Shown: positions 32,297 through 45,284 of the stretch, piece after piece
How the letters are laid out: every line of letters starts with the position of its first letter
How positions within the stretch are numbered: the stretch's first letter is position 1
DNA from: Hirudo medicinalis
Lineage: Eukaryota > Annelida > Clitellata > Hirudinida > Hirudinidae
Assembly (NCBI GenBank): GCA_011800805.1
Contig: MPNW01000196.1
Coordinates: forward strand, 133,094 to 197,093
Direction of reading: 5' to 3'
DNA length: 64,000 nt
Made by a program: the position numbers and the translations under genes
Notes under the pieces: generated by a model
Database searches by the model: none
Told to the model about the DNA's origin: nothing
Seen by the model: the letters and a program-made list of their open reading frames with translations, nothing else

Positions 32297-34729
32297 TACG
32301 GATTTGACAAAACACAACTGATATAATTGCAGGTTTTATTCACAAAAATGATCTGTGATCAGCTTGTGATCTGTGTAAATGGTGAACTGCCGACCCTCCA
32401 AGAGATGCTGGAAATGCCTGACAGCCAGATACATCGTCAGCAGCTCTCGGTCAGGGGTACTGTACCTTGTCTCCGCCGGGCTGAATTTTTTGGAAAAAAG
32501 CTACTGGCGCTGTAATTCCGTCCTTGACCTGCTCTAGAACTGCTCCGGCTGCAGAATCCGAAGCGTCGGTTGACAGTTGGAGATGACCGGCTTCGTCCAG
32601 TAATGACAGATAGGTGACTTTTTGCAGCTCTTCCTTCACCTATTCGAACGCTTGCAGCTGGAGTCAGAGTCAGGTGCTCGGTCCTTGTGCCGTTATTATT
32701 GAATACATCCGTCAATGGCGCGAGGAGCGATGAACAGTAGGGTATGAATTTTCTGTAGAAATTTACCAGACCTACGAAAAGTCGAAGCTGTGTGATTGAC
32801 TCGGGTAGTTTGTAATCCGCTATGGCATTGACGTTGTATGCCTTCTGCGCTCATCTGATGTCCCAGGAATGTCGTGGAAGCGACTGCGAATTCGCACTTG
32901 TCCATGTTCACCGTGAGATGGAATTCGGCGAATCTCTTCAGCACTTTCTCCAGATGGTCGAGATGCTCCTCCATTGACGAGCCGGCGGTTAGGAAGTCGT
33001 CAATGTAGGCGAACAGAAAATCTAGCCTCGGAGAATCTCGTCCATGAAGCGCTTGAAGGATTGGACTGCGTGCCTGAGTCCAAAAGGAAGACGGATAAAC
33101 TCTTAGAGGCCGAACGGTGTAGTTATCGTTGTCTTAGGGATGTCCTCTTCCGCGATGGGGATGTGGTGGTATGCTCTGATGAGGTTGATCCTTGAAAACA
33201 TTTGTGCCTTTGACAGACTGTTGGCAAAGTCATGTAGGTGTGGGATGGGGTATCTGCCTGGGACCGTCCGGGCGTTTAGAGCTCTGTAGTCCCTTCATGG
33301 TCTCCAATCTCCTGAAGCCTTTGGAACCATGTGCAGGGGTGACCATGGGCTGGATGATGGGCGAATGATCCCCAACTCCAGCATGGGGGTCGACTCAGCT
33401 TTACAATCATCAATTTGTCAGGATGGAGTCGGCGTGGCCTGGAGAAGACTGGAGGGCCGTTGGTGACAAGGTGATGCTTGACGTTGTGCGTCAAGGCGTA
33501 CAGATGAAACTTGCCGGCCTGCTGAGGATAGGATACTTCTCCATTGTCTTGGCTACCATCTCGACTGACGTTCTGGCAAGATGTATCTTCGTTGGCTTCG
33601 ACTTGGAGAGAGATCCGATGACCGTCAGCGATGTTGAGTCGACCAGTCTCAGGTTAGCCAGGTCCATTGACAAGTTGAAGTGAGCCAGGAAATCTGCTCC
33701 CAGGATAGGTTTCTGGACATCCGCCACCATGAAGATCTAATTAAATTTCCGCCGTAGATTCAGGTTGAGTTGTAGATATTTCTGACCAAACGTCTGGATG
33801 AAGGTGTTGTTGGCAGCGTGGAGAATGTAAGCTTCTCTTAGGGTGAAGTGAATGGCGATGAGGAGCAGGGATCACGCTGACTACCGGTGTCCATGAGGAA
33901 CATGAGGTCGTTGTTGAAATCTTTGACATACGACAGGCGACTACGGTTGCGATATAGGAACGGTGTGTATGATGTCCTCTGCATTTCTGCATTTCCATCA
34001 CTAGGTCTGCCAGGTTTGCTTGCTAACGGTTGATTGAGACTGGGGATGATGTTTGCCGGTAGTTTGTCCAACCATAACTGCCGCATAATCTCGTCGTCCA
34101 TGTGCTTGTTGCCCAACAGAGAATTCATGTACCTTAGCTGCTGCGAATGTAGCCTGCCATTCAGGTGGGCATTGTCGAACAATGAACGCAATGAACATTG
34201 CCGGTTCTGATGGGTCGCACCGCTTCCTTGAGTTTGTTGTAGGCGTCAGTTTCTGGAGGGTAGATTAGAAACTCCCGGACCTGCGTCGCCACCGCCATGG
34301 GGATGTATGTGTACCTCGTCAGGTCGCTCTTCAATCTCTTGGCATGGAACATTGCTTCCGCCTTGACAAACGAGAGGGCCGGGTTGGCGATGAAGAACTC
34401 CGGTAGGTTGATTGCTTCGATGTTGAAAGGTCCCGGTTGCTCTCTCTTGTCTGAATCCAGATCGATGAGGTTGTCCACCGTGAGCTCTGTCGTCGGGGGT
34501 CACCAATTTGTTGCGGATCTGACAAAACACAACTGATTTATTTACTGGTTTTATTCACATAAACATGGGATTCGCGGTCGATTCACTGGTCCTACTCGCC
34601 TAGGATGAAGTTCATTGTCCTGCTCCTGGAACTTGGTACGAGTGCTGGAGCACAAGTAGGCCGAAGTTCTCCAGTGACCTTGAGCATCTTTGTGAGTTGT
34701 GCGTGTGCTCCTATACGAGATTTGTGACA
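32297..34729 (-). mobile_element. Truncated Ty3/gypsy LTR retrotransposon
   Basis: The 5' LTR (minus strand) runs 34729–34509, TGTCAC…GCAACA, followed at once by a PBS-like AATTGGTGACCCCCGACGA. Then come gag-like frames (34500–34000), protease (FLMDTGS near 33890), an ILGADFLAHFNL segment near 33700, reverse transcriptase with YIDDF near 33005 and ECAV-type TFLGHQMSAEGI near 32850, and RNase H (LSTDASDSAAGAVL near 32570). Several frameshifts and stops break the frames. Integrase is absent: RNase H runs almost directly into the last ~50 bp of the 3' LTR (32297–32350). Inactive copy. Confidence 0.85.
34509..34729 (-). repeat. 5' LTR of the Ty3/gypsy element
   Basis: TG at 34729 and CA at 34509, about 221 bp. 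The last ~50 bp (TTTATGTGAATAAAACC, then CAGTTGTGTTTTGTCAGATC) recur at 32297–32350 as the surviving part of the 3' LTR. Confidence 0.7.
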
Positions 34730-35136
34730 ATCAGTGACGAGGTAAAAAAAAAAATTGTGACATCCTTCATGGAGACATTGTTTGACAATAGAGTTGGAGA
34801 TCCATATATGGACACCTAATCATTAGTTTCAGAATTTTTCTTATTGTATAATATGAACCTTAACAATTGATACTCGAGGTGATAGAGCTTTTCTTAGCGT
34901 TTCAAATGTAATTCTTAATGTTACGCTTAAATATTTAAGCGTCTTTTTATTAATTTATTTTTATAAGAATAACAAACAATTTTTTTAAATTGTTAAGTGA
35001 TTATTTACAATCAAATCGTTGGATAAAATAATTGACAAATTTAATGGAGTACAAAATTTCACTGATCATTGTTGACAAAACCCATGTTTATGTGATACTT
35101 TACAGTGGAGCGTGTTTCGTGCCGGAGTGGTTTGCG

Positions 35137-37872
35137 ATGGCGGGATTGATTTTAAGTGAATCACAAAAAGTTTACGTGATTAATTCTATTAAAGTAAAAC
35201 TATTTTGTAGTTTCGGTGATTTATTGTTTTATTTTTGAAGAGTTATTTTCTTTGACTCCCTAATGTGCCTCTTTAGCATTTCTGCCTTGAGCCAAATTTA
35301 TTAACTGAAAAATGTTTGTTGTGTGCTTAGACAAGGTTTTAATGTGTGGAATTTAGAATATGGTTTGCATTAGAATATGCATGTTAAGTTTGTTCTTCCT
35401 ACAATAATAAGCAAAACGAACATTACTTCAGAAAAATGTGAGGCTTGATGGGAGGAGAAACGAAGAATACAGGTTTATGGAGTTGGAAACAGATGTCATT
35501 CCTTCTTGTCATGGATCTGCAAGACTTAAATTGGTAAGACAATTTGAATAAATAAGACTTTATCCTTAACATGAAAATTGACCAGAGCACTTTGTTACTT
35601 TATTGTCATGAATCTCATTTTTTTGAATCTCAAAACGACTGAAGTCAATTTAAGTGACAATAGTTTCACAATATTATTGCCTCTCAGGGTAACACAGACG
35701 TCTTGGTTGGAGTCAAAGCCGAAATAAACGACACAAAGCAAGGAAGGCTGGTGAAGGATACCTAAACTTCTCAGTTTTCTGGCAAGTTTTGAGTTTCTCA
35801 GTGTTAACTTTTTAATCTCAAAATGACTCAAACCAATCATAAAGATATTTTAGTTTTTAAATATTTTATTGTAATTATTCTGGATTTTAAATTTGGAGAG
35901 CTTCTTTCATATGAAAAATTTTCAGTTGCAAATAGAAAGATTTAATAATGGCTTGGTGTCACAATGCTGGCAGTGGCTTTACAGAATTATTTAAATTTCA
36001 GTTCGGCAATTGCCAGTCCCAATTTTGAGGGACGAGGTGGTGAAACTGTCGAAGAGAAACTCTCTTCAGTGCTCACAACAGCTTATGAATCTTCTGTTGA
36101 TCTCTCAAAATTGTGCATCCTCCCTGGAAAGAAGTGTTGGTGTCTTTACGTCGACATTCTGGTGAGAACACTATGTTAGGCTCCTCTAATTTATCTTTAA
36201 TTGGTTACGTTTGGTGTTGCATTCGTCACACTTCAGTTGAATAATAATATTATTTTAATTTATTTATTCAAATGTTTGATTTTTTAAAATGTTTTTCAAT
36301 ATATTTATTCAAATGTTTGATTTGAATAGTAAGTTCACTTGAAAAATAATTAAAATTAGGAGTTAATATCTAATTGATTTATTAATAAATAATTGATCTG
36401 TTAATAAATATGTCAAAATAGAAATTGTTAATTTTTCTCATTTTAGATTCTTGGTGTTGGAGGGAACCTTTGCGATGCTGCATCGATTGCTGTGAAGGCT
36501 GCATTGCATGACACCAGGTTCTGTCGAATTAATACTTTAAATATATTGCTATAAATTATTACATTTTTAAAATTAATTTTAACATGCGAATATATATTTT
36601 CTCTTCCAAATGTTTCTGAGAATTTTCAATAGTTCTCCCGATCTGCGACATTACCAGTGAAAAGTGTTTTATCCCCGTGCATTTACATACTTGAATGTTT
36701 TGAATGTTTTTACTTCTGCTTTTAACTTGACTAAACTATTTTGACCCACACAGCATCCCCAACCTGATCGTCACCAAGGGGGAGGGTGGAGAAGGTGAGT
36801 TTGAGGTATCTGAGGATCCCTTCGACTGCCTCCGAATTGACACGACCAATGTCCCATGCCTCGTCACAATCAACAAGGTGATCTGAGTTAATTAATGTCA
36901 ACAAACAATAATAACTTATATTATAATTATATTAACTAATATTGTTAGTAAGTCCCCAATAAATTTCAATTTGGTTGAGCCATAATAAAGTGATTGAATA
37001 TAATATATTAAATTATTTATTTTTACCTAATTTCTTTAATTGACTTATTAATGTAATACAATTATTAATTTATAATTGCATTCGAAACATGGCAGATCAG
37101 TGACTTTTATATTGTTGATGCATCGCTGGAAGAGGAAGCTTGCATCACAACCAGGTAAGTTGATATTTCTTTGATCGGGTTAAAGCAGAACAAGAGGTAA
37201 TTAATAACATTAGCAACGACTCAACATATATGAGCTCTTCTTAAAATTCAATTGCAGAAAAACTTCAAATTTTAATTGGCAAGGAAATATTTAGTGTTTT
37301 ACAGCACCCCTGATGCTGAAGCTTATGACATTTTATAAATGAACATATTATATTATTAAGTAAAGCATGGGATGACATGTGTTTCAGGATAACTCTGGGC
37401 ATCACAAAAGATGGCATGGTAACAGTCACAAACCAGGAAGTGCCTGTGTGTGTAAATGTCTACAGCATTCAAGAGATGACTCAGGTGAGTCTTGCTTAAG
37501 TCATTAATTACTTGTATTGTTGTTGCATCTCTAATTGTGATGAAATGTGGTCATGTCACTTTTATTTATTCATTGCACTGGAAAAGGGACTTATTGAGAT
37601 TGGTAGATTGGCTTTCATGTGCTATAGTAATTTTCACATATAACATAATATTTGTATAAATTCACTTTTCTCAACAACAATAATAAAATTATTTTCCTTA
37701 AACTTGGATGTTTTGAGCATGAATTCGAATGGATGCATCAAAGAAAACTTGCAATGCTTCACAGGTTGCAAGGAGACTTGGAAAGGCATTGGATAAGGAA
37801 TTGATGGATGCTTTGACAAGGGAAGCATTGCATTTGGACAATGCAGAGGATGCCAAAGGATTCCTTAGATGA
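35137..37872 (+). CDS. EXOSC7: Exosome complex component RRP42 (EXOSC7)
   Basis: Nine exons: 35137–35193, 35432–35533, 35688–35750, 35985–36161, 36447–36517, 36754–36877, 37096–37154, 37388–37484, 37765–37872 (TGA); 285 residues, all phases agree (human protein 291). It is an RNase PH-fold subunit of the RNA exosome core ring, structural in animals. Landmarks: LILSESQKVYVINSIK at the start, DGRRNEEYRFMELETDVIPS, NTDVLVGVKAEI, FEGRGGETVEE, YVDILILGVGGNLCDAASIA, VKAALHDT, DPFDCLRIDTTNVPCL and VDASLEEEACITTRI. The ATG at 35137 begins exactly where the family does. It converges on the CCDC96-like gene. Confidence 0.95.
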
Positions 37873-38781
37873 ATGAGACTGATTCAAGATGTGGGTAATA
37901 GGAAAGGTTTCTAGAAAACTTTTAGAAATTTGACTGGAATGTATCATAATCCATTGAGTCACTCTTGTTAAATTCTTATATCTCGACTTAGAAAATGAAA
38001 CAAGCAAAACAAATTCTTGTTGGAAATTATTAATCTTAAAATGACTGAGTTATTAAATGTTTTGAAAATAATACATAGAACAAAAATGTTCATAACCATT
38101 GGTACAAAAAGTTATGCCTGCTGCAGGTTATTGGGATATTCTTTAAATCATTTAATTGATCCTTTGAACCATGGCCATGGTATGTGTCAATCAATATTCA
38201 ATTATCCACTAAAGTTTCAGATAACTTAAAACAGTTATAGATGGTATTTAACAAGTAATTTGGGCAACCAAGAAGTACACATAAGACAATGCAGCATTGG
38301 GTAATACATGAATTAATACATACTACTGTACAAGTAGGTGGAAAAAAAATGAGTGCAAAAATCAAAATCATGCAGAACCCCCAAAGACAAGCTTTTGAAA
38401 ATTCCTGAAGGTGAGGCGTGTTCTAACAATGAAATGATTGAGACCCCATCAAACATTATCAATATTTCGGTGATCCAACATCACACATTGTTAATAATTT
38501 TGTCAATCATTATTAGACATCAGACAATTTTAAAATTAGAAAGCACAAATTATCTGGCATTGCATTACTTATATGGGTTTAGAGTCACTCATAATATAAT
38601 AACATTTAAATTTAAAAAGCTAAAAAAATAAAATTCTTATTTTTCATCTTGTTGTTTCATTCTGTTGAACAAGTGTCAAGAAAAATAAATTATTGTTTAC
38701 ACTTAGCTCACTGCATATGAATATATGCAACGAATATGAAACTGAAATATTAAAGTGAGAGGATGAAACATTAGAATAAGT
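37873..38781. other. Convergent intergenic spacer
   Basis: It lies between the stops of EXOSC7 (+) and the CCDC96-like gene (−). AATAAA occurs at 38627–38632 on the plus strand, far from the EXOSC7 stop. No gene or repeat recognised. Confidence 0.4.
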
Positions 38782-41700
38782 TCACATTGGGGAAGTGATT
38801 TGTTTCTTAATGGCTGAATAAGTTTGTTTGAGCCTCTCAAGCATGCTTCTCATCTGTTCACAGTTGTCTGCACAATCCTCGTAATCTCTCAGGAGAAGGT
38901 CGTTGTCTAAAATCCCCCCTGAAACTTTAAGTCTATCGTTGTTTTTCCTGAGGGAGTCTCGGGCATGTTTCATGCGACACATTTCATCCCGTTTCTGAAA
39001 ATTTGTGGTTCATTTTAATATTGATATTGACTGCCATCTCAGAGAAAGTTTTACAAATGAAGTAATATCTAAAATCATGTATGACTATTGAACTTTCAGC
39101 TCATCAAAAATCAATACTCTTTATTGATTTTGTAAATGGCCACTTACTTGAGCCAGCAATTTCTCAATATCAGCAAGTTCTTCCTTATCACCAGTCAACA
39201 TTTTTTCTAGAAAGTATAATTTTTCTTTGTTGTGTGTCAGGATCTGAGCACTTGTTGAAATCTTGCTCTTCAATTTCAAAACTTCCTGAAAACATATTAT
39301 TTCTTCATTATTGCTACTATATCTCTAAAAATGATTTAGTCTGATTTTAATAAACTTTCACAAAATTGCAGGGATTCAAGCATTGGTTCACAATGAACGC
39401 CTGACAATGCAGAGTTTTATTACAAACTGTCAGCAACAAAACCAAGTTGAACAATCAAATGATAGCAATAATCAAACCTCATTTCTTTCCTCAATCTTTT
39501 CAGTATTTGCAAGGTTATCAAGCTTCAGTTGTTCAAAATCCAATATATTTAGAGTCCCAGCAACTTTATCCTAAAAAATTTGCATTATAGCCAAAGTTGA
39601 AGCTTCTCAATGAAACAACATCTGAAACATGGACTAAAAGTTCTAAAATTGCAACATTTCCAAAGTTTTTATCCAAAAAAGCAAGTAAAAACAACAAAAT
39701 AACCTTTAATCTCAAATGTGCCTCCAATTTTGTAATTGCCATTTTGAGTCGAATGTTTCTCAGACGAATGGACTCAATCTCTTTTTCCTTCTCTTCTCCA
39801 CCAGTCAATAGTTTCTCAAATTCCTGAGTTATTTAACAAAAATTTTAATTTGTGAAGAAAAGGATAGCAGTCAAAATTGGCCAAGCCCAATTACAATATG
39901 CTATCTCTTGGATGGACAGTGGATAATTCGAGGCTTCCAAAATGCAACAAAAGTAATTCTCAATCAAAAATGAATATTAATAATACTTTTTTTATATCAC
40001 TAAATTGTCACATTTGTAGAAGATGCATATGAATGCATCCTATGTCTCATGTACATCATATGATTCATTAAAATTGATGGTAGTTATTTGTTCTACTTTT
40101 AGAAAAAAAAAGATAAATTTATGTTTTAGCTGAAGAATAATATTGTTAAAGTACTTTCTAAGCAAGAGTCTTGAAAGGCAGATCTACGGAAACTTTAGAC
40201 AAAAGGTAAAACAAAAGGCACAAACGTTCTTCGTATCGTTGTTCGTAACAATCTTTATTGCTGCATTCCTTTTTAGTTCCTGAAGTCTGTTTTTCTTCTC
40301 ACAAACAAGACTTCTCCTGCTCTGACATTCTTCACTTTTCTTTGATAAAATCTTGTGAAAGTGTTCTTGAGCAAGTTGAATTTCCTGTTTCATGGAAGCG
40401 TAAGTAGCTGAAAATCAACAATATGTAATGTGGCAAGTTTAAGACCAATTCTAAATAATTATAAATTAATAACTTTAATTCATCAACTACTTAATTATAG
40501 CCCTATGATTTAATTTAATGTGATTAATTTTAAATGATAATTATTATGTTAACACTATTATTCATTTTTTTATTTTCAGAAAAACGAGTTTTAAATATCA
40601 GACTCACACAGCTCTTCAGTAAATTGTTGCATCAGCTCTTCAACGTATTTGTTGTTTCCCTGCTGCCTCTTGGCATATGGGGATTTGTCATCATTATCAT
40701 TGCTTGTGGTATTGCTTTTCAATCTATCTGAGAGCTTCAGTTGCAGGATTGAATGACATTCCTGCAATTTCTGTTTCTCTCCTGTGAGTTCCTGTAATGT
40801 TGTGCCATGCAAAATAATGGCAGGAAGGTGGCAGCACTTCGTAATGACACTCAGATAAACATTGAATTCATGAATGCAATTTTAATAAATTTAATTATTT
40901 TAAAATAATGAATAAAATAATTGACTTTTTCACAGAAGGCCTTCAAGTAAAAATATCTTCGATAACATCATAACTCATCAAGTTCATTCAAATAAAATTA
41001 ATAGTAATATAAGAAATATTACATTATATTGCTTTAAGTCACTTCTTTCCATTGCATTAGTAGCCTTAATTCATTTATGTTTCAATTGGCACACTTTTAT
41101 AACATTTTTTAGAATTTGCTAGAATTCAATGTTCCCTTTCATTTCATGATGCTGGTCTCTTCCTCCAGAGCCCCAATAAACTTAACTGATTTTAAATCCA
41201 GTTCTACCAGTGAAAGTTTAATTAAATTAATTAAAGCAACCATTATTTCCTATATTTATATTACTAAATGTAATCTGTCCTTCTGCATCATCAAAAATAT
41301 TGTCTAAGTTCATGGCTGATGTCTTTTCAGCCATCAAAATCACTGGCAAAAACCACCAAATGTTCAATATACTGACCATATACCTCAAACAAGGTGGATC
41401 ATGTTTAAAACCAAGTTTATTTACAAAAGCCGAACTCGAAACGAAGGAAAGCGGAAGTCCTGCTTAGGACGACATAGCATAGATAATAAAATCTAAGTAG
41501 TAATTGAAACTCCTCAAGCTCAGACAGGAATCCTCAGAGAGGGCACCCCTTTTACGAACGTTTTGGCCCTTTAATCCCCTGATGCTCTCGGGGGTCACTG
41601 ATCAGACGGATGATCCTGTCGATACTTAATCTCTTCAGTTTGCACCACTGACGAGCAATATCAAGCCCAACACAAGTCACTCTAAGCCACCATCTTCAAC

Positions 41701-44485
41701 CACCAACGAACCGAACGAGAACAGACACCCAAATAAATAATTGTTCATAACCTTCGTTGCATAGCTTGATGATTAAGATGGTGATCCCGCAACAGGATTC
41801 GAATCTGTGCTGCCATCGTGAGAGGCATAAGTCCTAATCATTGGACCATGGACGGCTACACACAAATTGAAATATGCAGCTAATATAGGCCCTGTTCTTG
41901 ATGACCTAACAGGAGACTCTGTTGGAAGCACTTCCATTGGCTGATTAGCGAAGCCCTACTATTGGCTTGTTGAAATTAGCTCTCCGACTTTTCAGGAGAC
42001 TGTTGAAAGCACTCCCACTGGCTGACTAATGAAGCCACACGATTGGCTACTGAAATTTATTTTATTTATTTTGCATAGGGATTGACTATTGAAAGGCACA
42101 TGCTTCGCTCTTATACTAGCCCGGCGATATGCGCCGATCTGAGAGGTGGTTCCTCGCACAAATCGATGGGTAAGCTTCTCGTGATGAGGGGATGAGGGAG
42201 TCTACTTACATTCAAGCTTTGACCAGATCCACTGCGAGGCCACCTCTGCAGCTCTGGCCATGGCCTTCAATCTGACTTTGCTGGTCAGACCGATTTCCAT
42301 CAAAAAAATGTAGGTAGATCGGCCGACCATACCTCTTGCACCGACTTCAATGGCAAAGAACCATACTTTGTACCCTTTCTGCTTTAGATCCATTGTCAAG
42401 TCCACGTACCTGTCTTCTTTCAGGCTGTTACTTCTCCCCATTCTATCTTCCCATAGTACCCTCAGCTCCACCAATACAAACATATCTACCTTTGATGGTG
42501 GCAGTACCTCGTCCGGTCTCTTACAGCTTTCCAGTCACCTGGGGATAGTGCCTCATTCCTCAACATCGGCTGCTACTTTCCAATCATTGGCATTCACTAG
42601 AATGTGTTTCCTTTTGGCTCTGCATCTGCTCCTTGCAAACTGAGAAGCCTAGGACATCCGAATAGCATAGATAATAAAATCTATGCATATATGACATCTC
42701 CCTCCCAAGCGTTGAGTTCGGTCAAAATCACATTGGCTATGTCATTAGGGGGACTTGATGGCAATTCTGGAGGTCAGCAATCTGTCTGTTTGAGCTGGTG
42801 CAGAGGATTGCTGGGGTTCTTCAGACCCTTTGCCGTCTCTCTTTGGTATTTGATTCTTTTTTCTCATTGTCTGAGGCTCTTCTTGCTTCTTACAACTTGT
42901 CATCAGCCTTCTTCTGGATGGTGTCATCTGATGATTGACATGTTCTCCTCTCATCCTCAGAACTCTTTGAGACATGCATCTTCTTCAGCTTCTCTTCAAT
43001 CTCTCTCCCTATGGCTGGCGTCAGTTGGCTTTGCACCGCCGAAGATGGAGAAAGCGGTGACTGACTGACTTCCTTATGAGCAATTTTTACTTGGTAACTC
43101 GTGAATTTCTCTTCAAGTCTTTGAAGGACAATTTCATGCTTCTTGTCATCTTTGTTGTACCAATCCATGTTACACATAGCATTGGCGGCCTCCCCAAAAG
43201 CACGCAGAACAGCCAAACATCGATCATCGGAAAGCTGATTTACATCACAAAGTTTGAAATATGTCCCTTAGTTTTTTCTCCATCATCCCCAGGCCTCCGC
43301 TGGGTTGGGAGAGTTTACTTCCAGTGCAGGTGGCTAACTAACAAGAATACATGTCGACTACGTCATGTCGCGTTTAAAACCGAGTTTATTTACAAAAGCC
43401 AAACTCGAAACGAAGGAAAGCGGAAGTCCCGCCTAGGATGACCAAATAGCGATAAAATAAAATCTATGTATATCTGACGCAGTGGTTCTCAACTCATAGG
43501 TTGTCTGACATTAATAATTTTTAATTTGAAATGCTTTTCAAATATAGTTCTTGGTAAATTGGGCAGACTAAATACCTTCACTGTCATTTTCAATTGTCAA
43601 TTTGTTACTTGCAGTCATTCTAAGCAATGCAATCATGATTTTTCATTTATGTTGGTTAACAAATTTTGGATCAAGTGTTCTAATAGGATCAGTTATATAT
43701 ATAGAAAAAGATACAGTTATCCTCACAAGATATTGTCCAATTAATTTATCTTTATCCAGTACCAATTCAAGTGTTTGTAATTCTGACATGTCCTTGATAT
43801 CCTTAGACTCTGAAGTTTTAAAAATTAGAAATCTAAAGGCAACTTATTAACCTATTTCAATAAAAATTAATTTATTATAAATTATTAAAATAAATACATC
43901 TTATAATTATATTTATTATATATTATTAACTATTATGCTATATATAACTATCACGCTGCTTTCGTTATCTATAAATAATATGCAATGAAATAAATTCTTT
44001 ATAAAAAAAACAAAATTTAATTCAGAAACCAGTGATAGATGATTTTTTAAACAAAATAATTAAATCATATTAATAAATAAATTATTGAACTTGATAATTT
44101 ATATCAAAGGCATAAAATCTTGTACCTGATGAGATGGATGGTTCACTAGTGTCCTGAAATGGATTTGTGATTTTTTTGAAATAATTTTCTTCTGCCTTCA
44201 CTTCAAGCAACTCTCCAAAGTTTCTTAATGTCAAAAATTTAAGATATTCTGTAAAAAGCAAGGCCAATTAAATTAGACAAATGTTTGCAGCAATTTCAGT
44301 TTCAATTTCAATTATTGCATTAATCTCCAGAGCCAAACATATTTACAAAGTCATGATTTTAATCCAAACTAAACACAGTTTTGTAAAGAACGAACTCTCA
44401 TAATATAGTTGTGGTTTTAAATAACACAACCTCTGCCAGGTCTCTTATCCATGTGTCTCGCTGGTTTTAATTCTAGTTCGTGCAT
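38782..44485 (-). CDS. CCDC96/CFAP184-like coiled-coil protein (DUF4201 type)
   Basis: Nine exons: 44485–44431, 44248–44126, 43809–43727, 40791–40608, 40407–40226, 39823–39704, 39570–39478, 39285–39148, 38994–38782 (TGA); 396 residues, every junction in phase. ATG at 44485. Almost the whole chain is predicted coiled coil (E/K/L/Q-rich). The C-terminal half has the order seen in CCDC96/CCDC113 proteins: LDFEQLKLDN, then KLKSKISTSAQILTHNKEKL, then MKHARDSLRKNNDRL, then GILDNDLLLRDYE. Those proteins form a complex on motile cilia near radial spoke 3, so an axonemal role is likely. The HARDxLR and LLLRDxE end favours CCDC96 over CCDC113, from memory of the family. The donor at 40226 has an in-phase alternative (ATT|GTTACG). 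Confidence 0.75.
41380..41505 (-). repeat. LTR-like direct repeat, copy A
   Basis: Shares the run AAAACCRAGTTTATTTACAA and then AAGCCRAACTCGAAACGAAG, GAAAGCGGAAGTCC with 43365–43470. Part of it (TAGCATAGATAATAAAATCT) also occurs at 42664–42685. It probably marks LTR ends of one disrupted element inside the CCDC96-like intron. Confidence 0.6.
41731..41860 (-). mobile_element. tRNA-derived SINE copy
   Basis: Same family as the copy at 1163–1270: minus-strand TGGTCCAATGATTAGGACTT A-box, GATTCGAATCCTGTTGC B-box, then CAACGAAGGTTATGAACAATT and an AATAAATA-like tail. Confidence 0.7.
42190..42640 (-). mobile_element. Non-LTR retrotransposon C-terminal fragment
   Basis: The minus strand encodes ILVNANDWKVAADV, then a frame break, then MFVLVELRVLWEDRM and FAIEVGARGMVGRSTYIF with RAAEVASQWIWSK. 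This is the conserved tail after reverse transcriptase in a large family of invertebrate and fish retroelements (LVELTVPWE…EVGCRGF…AEKAS-WLW). Fragment only. Confidence 0.65.
42745..43260 (-). mobile_element. gag-like fragment of an LTR element
   Basis: A minus-strand frame with VLRAFGEAANAMCNMDWYNK, then KKHEIVLQRLEEKFTSYQ, resembles the helical part of Ty3/gypsy gag proteins (E-A…W…K…VL-KFEEY). It lies just inside LTR-like copy B. It continues in a shifted frame rich in S, E and K. No pol follows before copy A. Confidence 0.45.
43340..43520 (-). repeat. LTR-like direct repeat, copy B, with adjoining hAT terminal motif
   Basis: 43365–43470 matches copy A. Immediately after it, 43482–43505 reads CAGTGGTTCTCAACTCATAG, the same terminal-repeat type that begins the hAT remnant at 1271. 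Two elements are juxtaposed here. Confidence 0.55.
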
Positions 44486-45284
44486 TTTAAACCAATTCAA
44501 TATAAGTTTCAATTCTTTAAAAAAACACAATGTGATATAATTAATAAGTGTTATACCGTAATTGTTGTATGGATCCAAGATTTAACTAAAGGAAATCTAA
44601 AAATATATAAATGTCTCCATAGCAACATGGTTTCCGGAAGTGATAAATAATTTCAGCAATTAATTTATTTACTAATTTAGGTCATCAGATGTTGAACATT
44701 AAATTTATCAATATAAAAAAAATAAATTTGAATGTGGGTCCATATCGAAAAGTAGAAATATTAAACAAAACCAAACTGCATGAAGACTGCTGTTCTGAGC
44801 GATAACAAGTTGGGAACGACCAAAAATATATGTGCAAAATATAGTAGGGGAATTAAGTAAATTATTTGACTAAGGTGTTTATGATATTTTAATCACTTTT
44901 TTAATACTGCAAACGATTACACATTATCAGACGCCTTGGGAGCTCGCTCTCGCAATTAGTCTGATTTGTATCCCCAGCCGCATAATGTTAGTATTTTGAA
45001 AAAATCCAGGAGAGAGTATTTACTCCCGCTTGTTACCCCTACGGACGCCCATGTTCATAAGTCCGATAGACTACAAAATTATGCCACCCACCATGACACC
45101 ACTAAAGACAATGTTATTTATAATATGTATCTTTCTAATAGAATTAAAACTAAAATACTCCCCCACGCCATGCGGACGACCGTGCAAGGGCGTCACTTCT
45201 GCCAGAATCATGGTATCTAACTTTGCTGTCAACGATGTCAAAGAATGCTAAAACTATTGGCGGCTGTTAACCATGGTTGTACCA
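44486..45284. other. 5' flank of the CCDC96-like gene and unassigned sequence
   Basis: 44486–44900 should contain the promoter of the CCDC96-like gene. 44940–45250 is less AT-rich with overlapping frames (for example ISPIDYKIMPPTMTP) and may be eroded transposon sequence. Nothing certain. Confidence 0.3.

Noticed and set aside
35745..35790. Frameshift in EXOSC7 suggested by GEGYLNFS in another frame after exon 3
   Set aside because: Splicing at CTG|GTGAAG (35750) to the acceptor at 35984 gives NYLNFSSAIASPNFEG in phase, which matches the family without any frameshift. The look-alike sequence is intronic.
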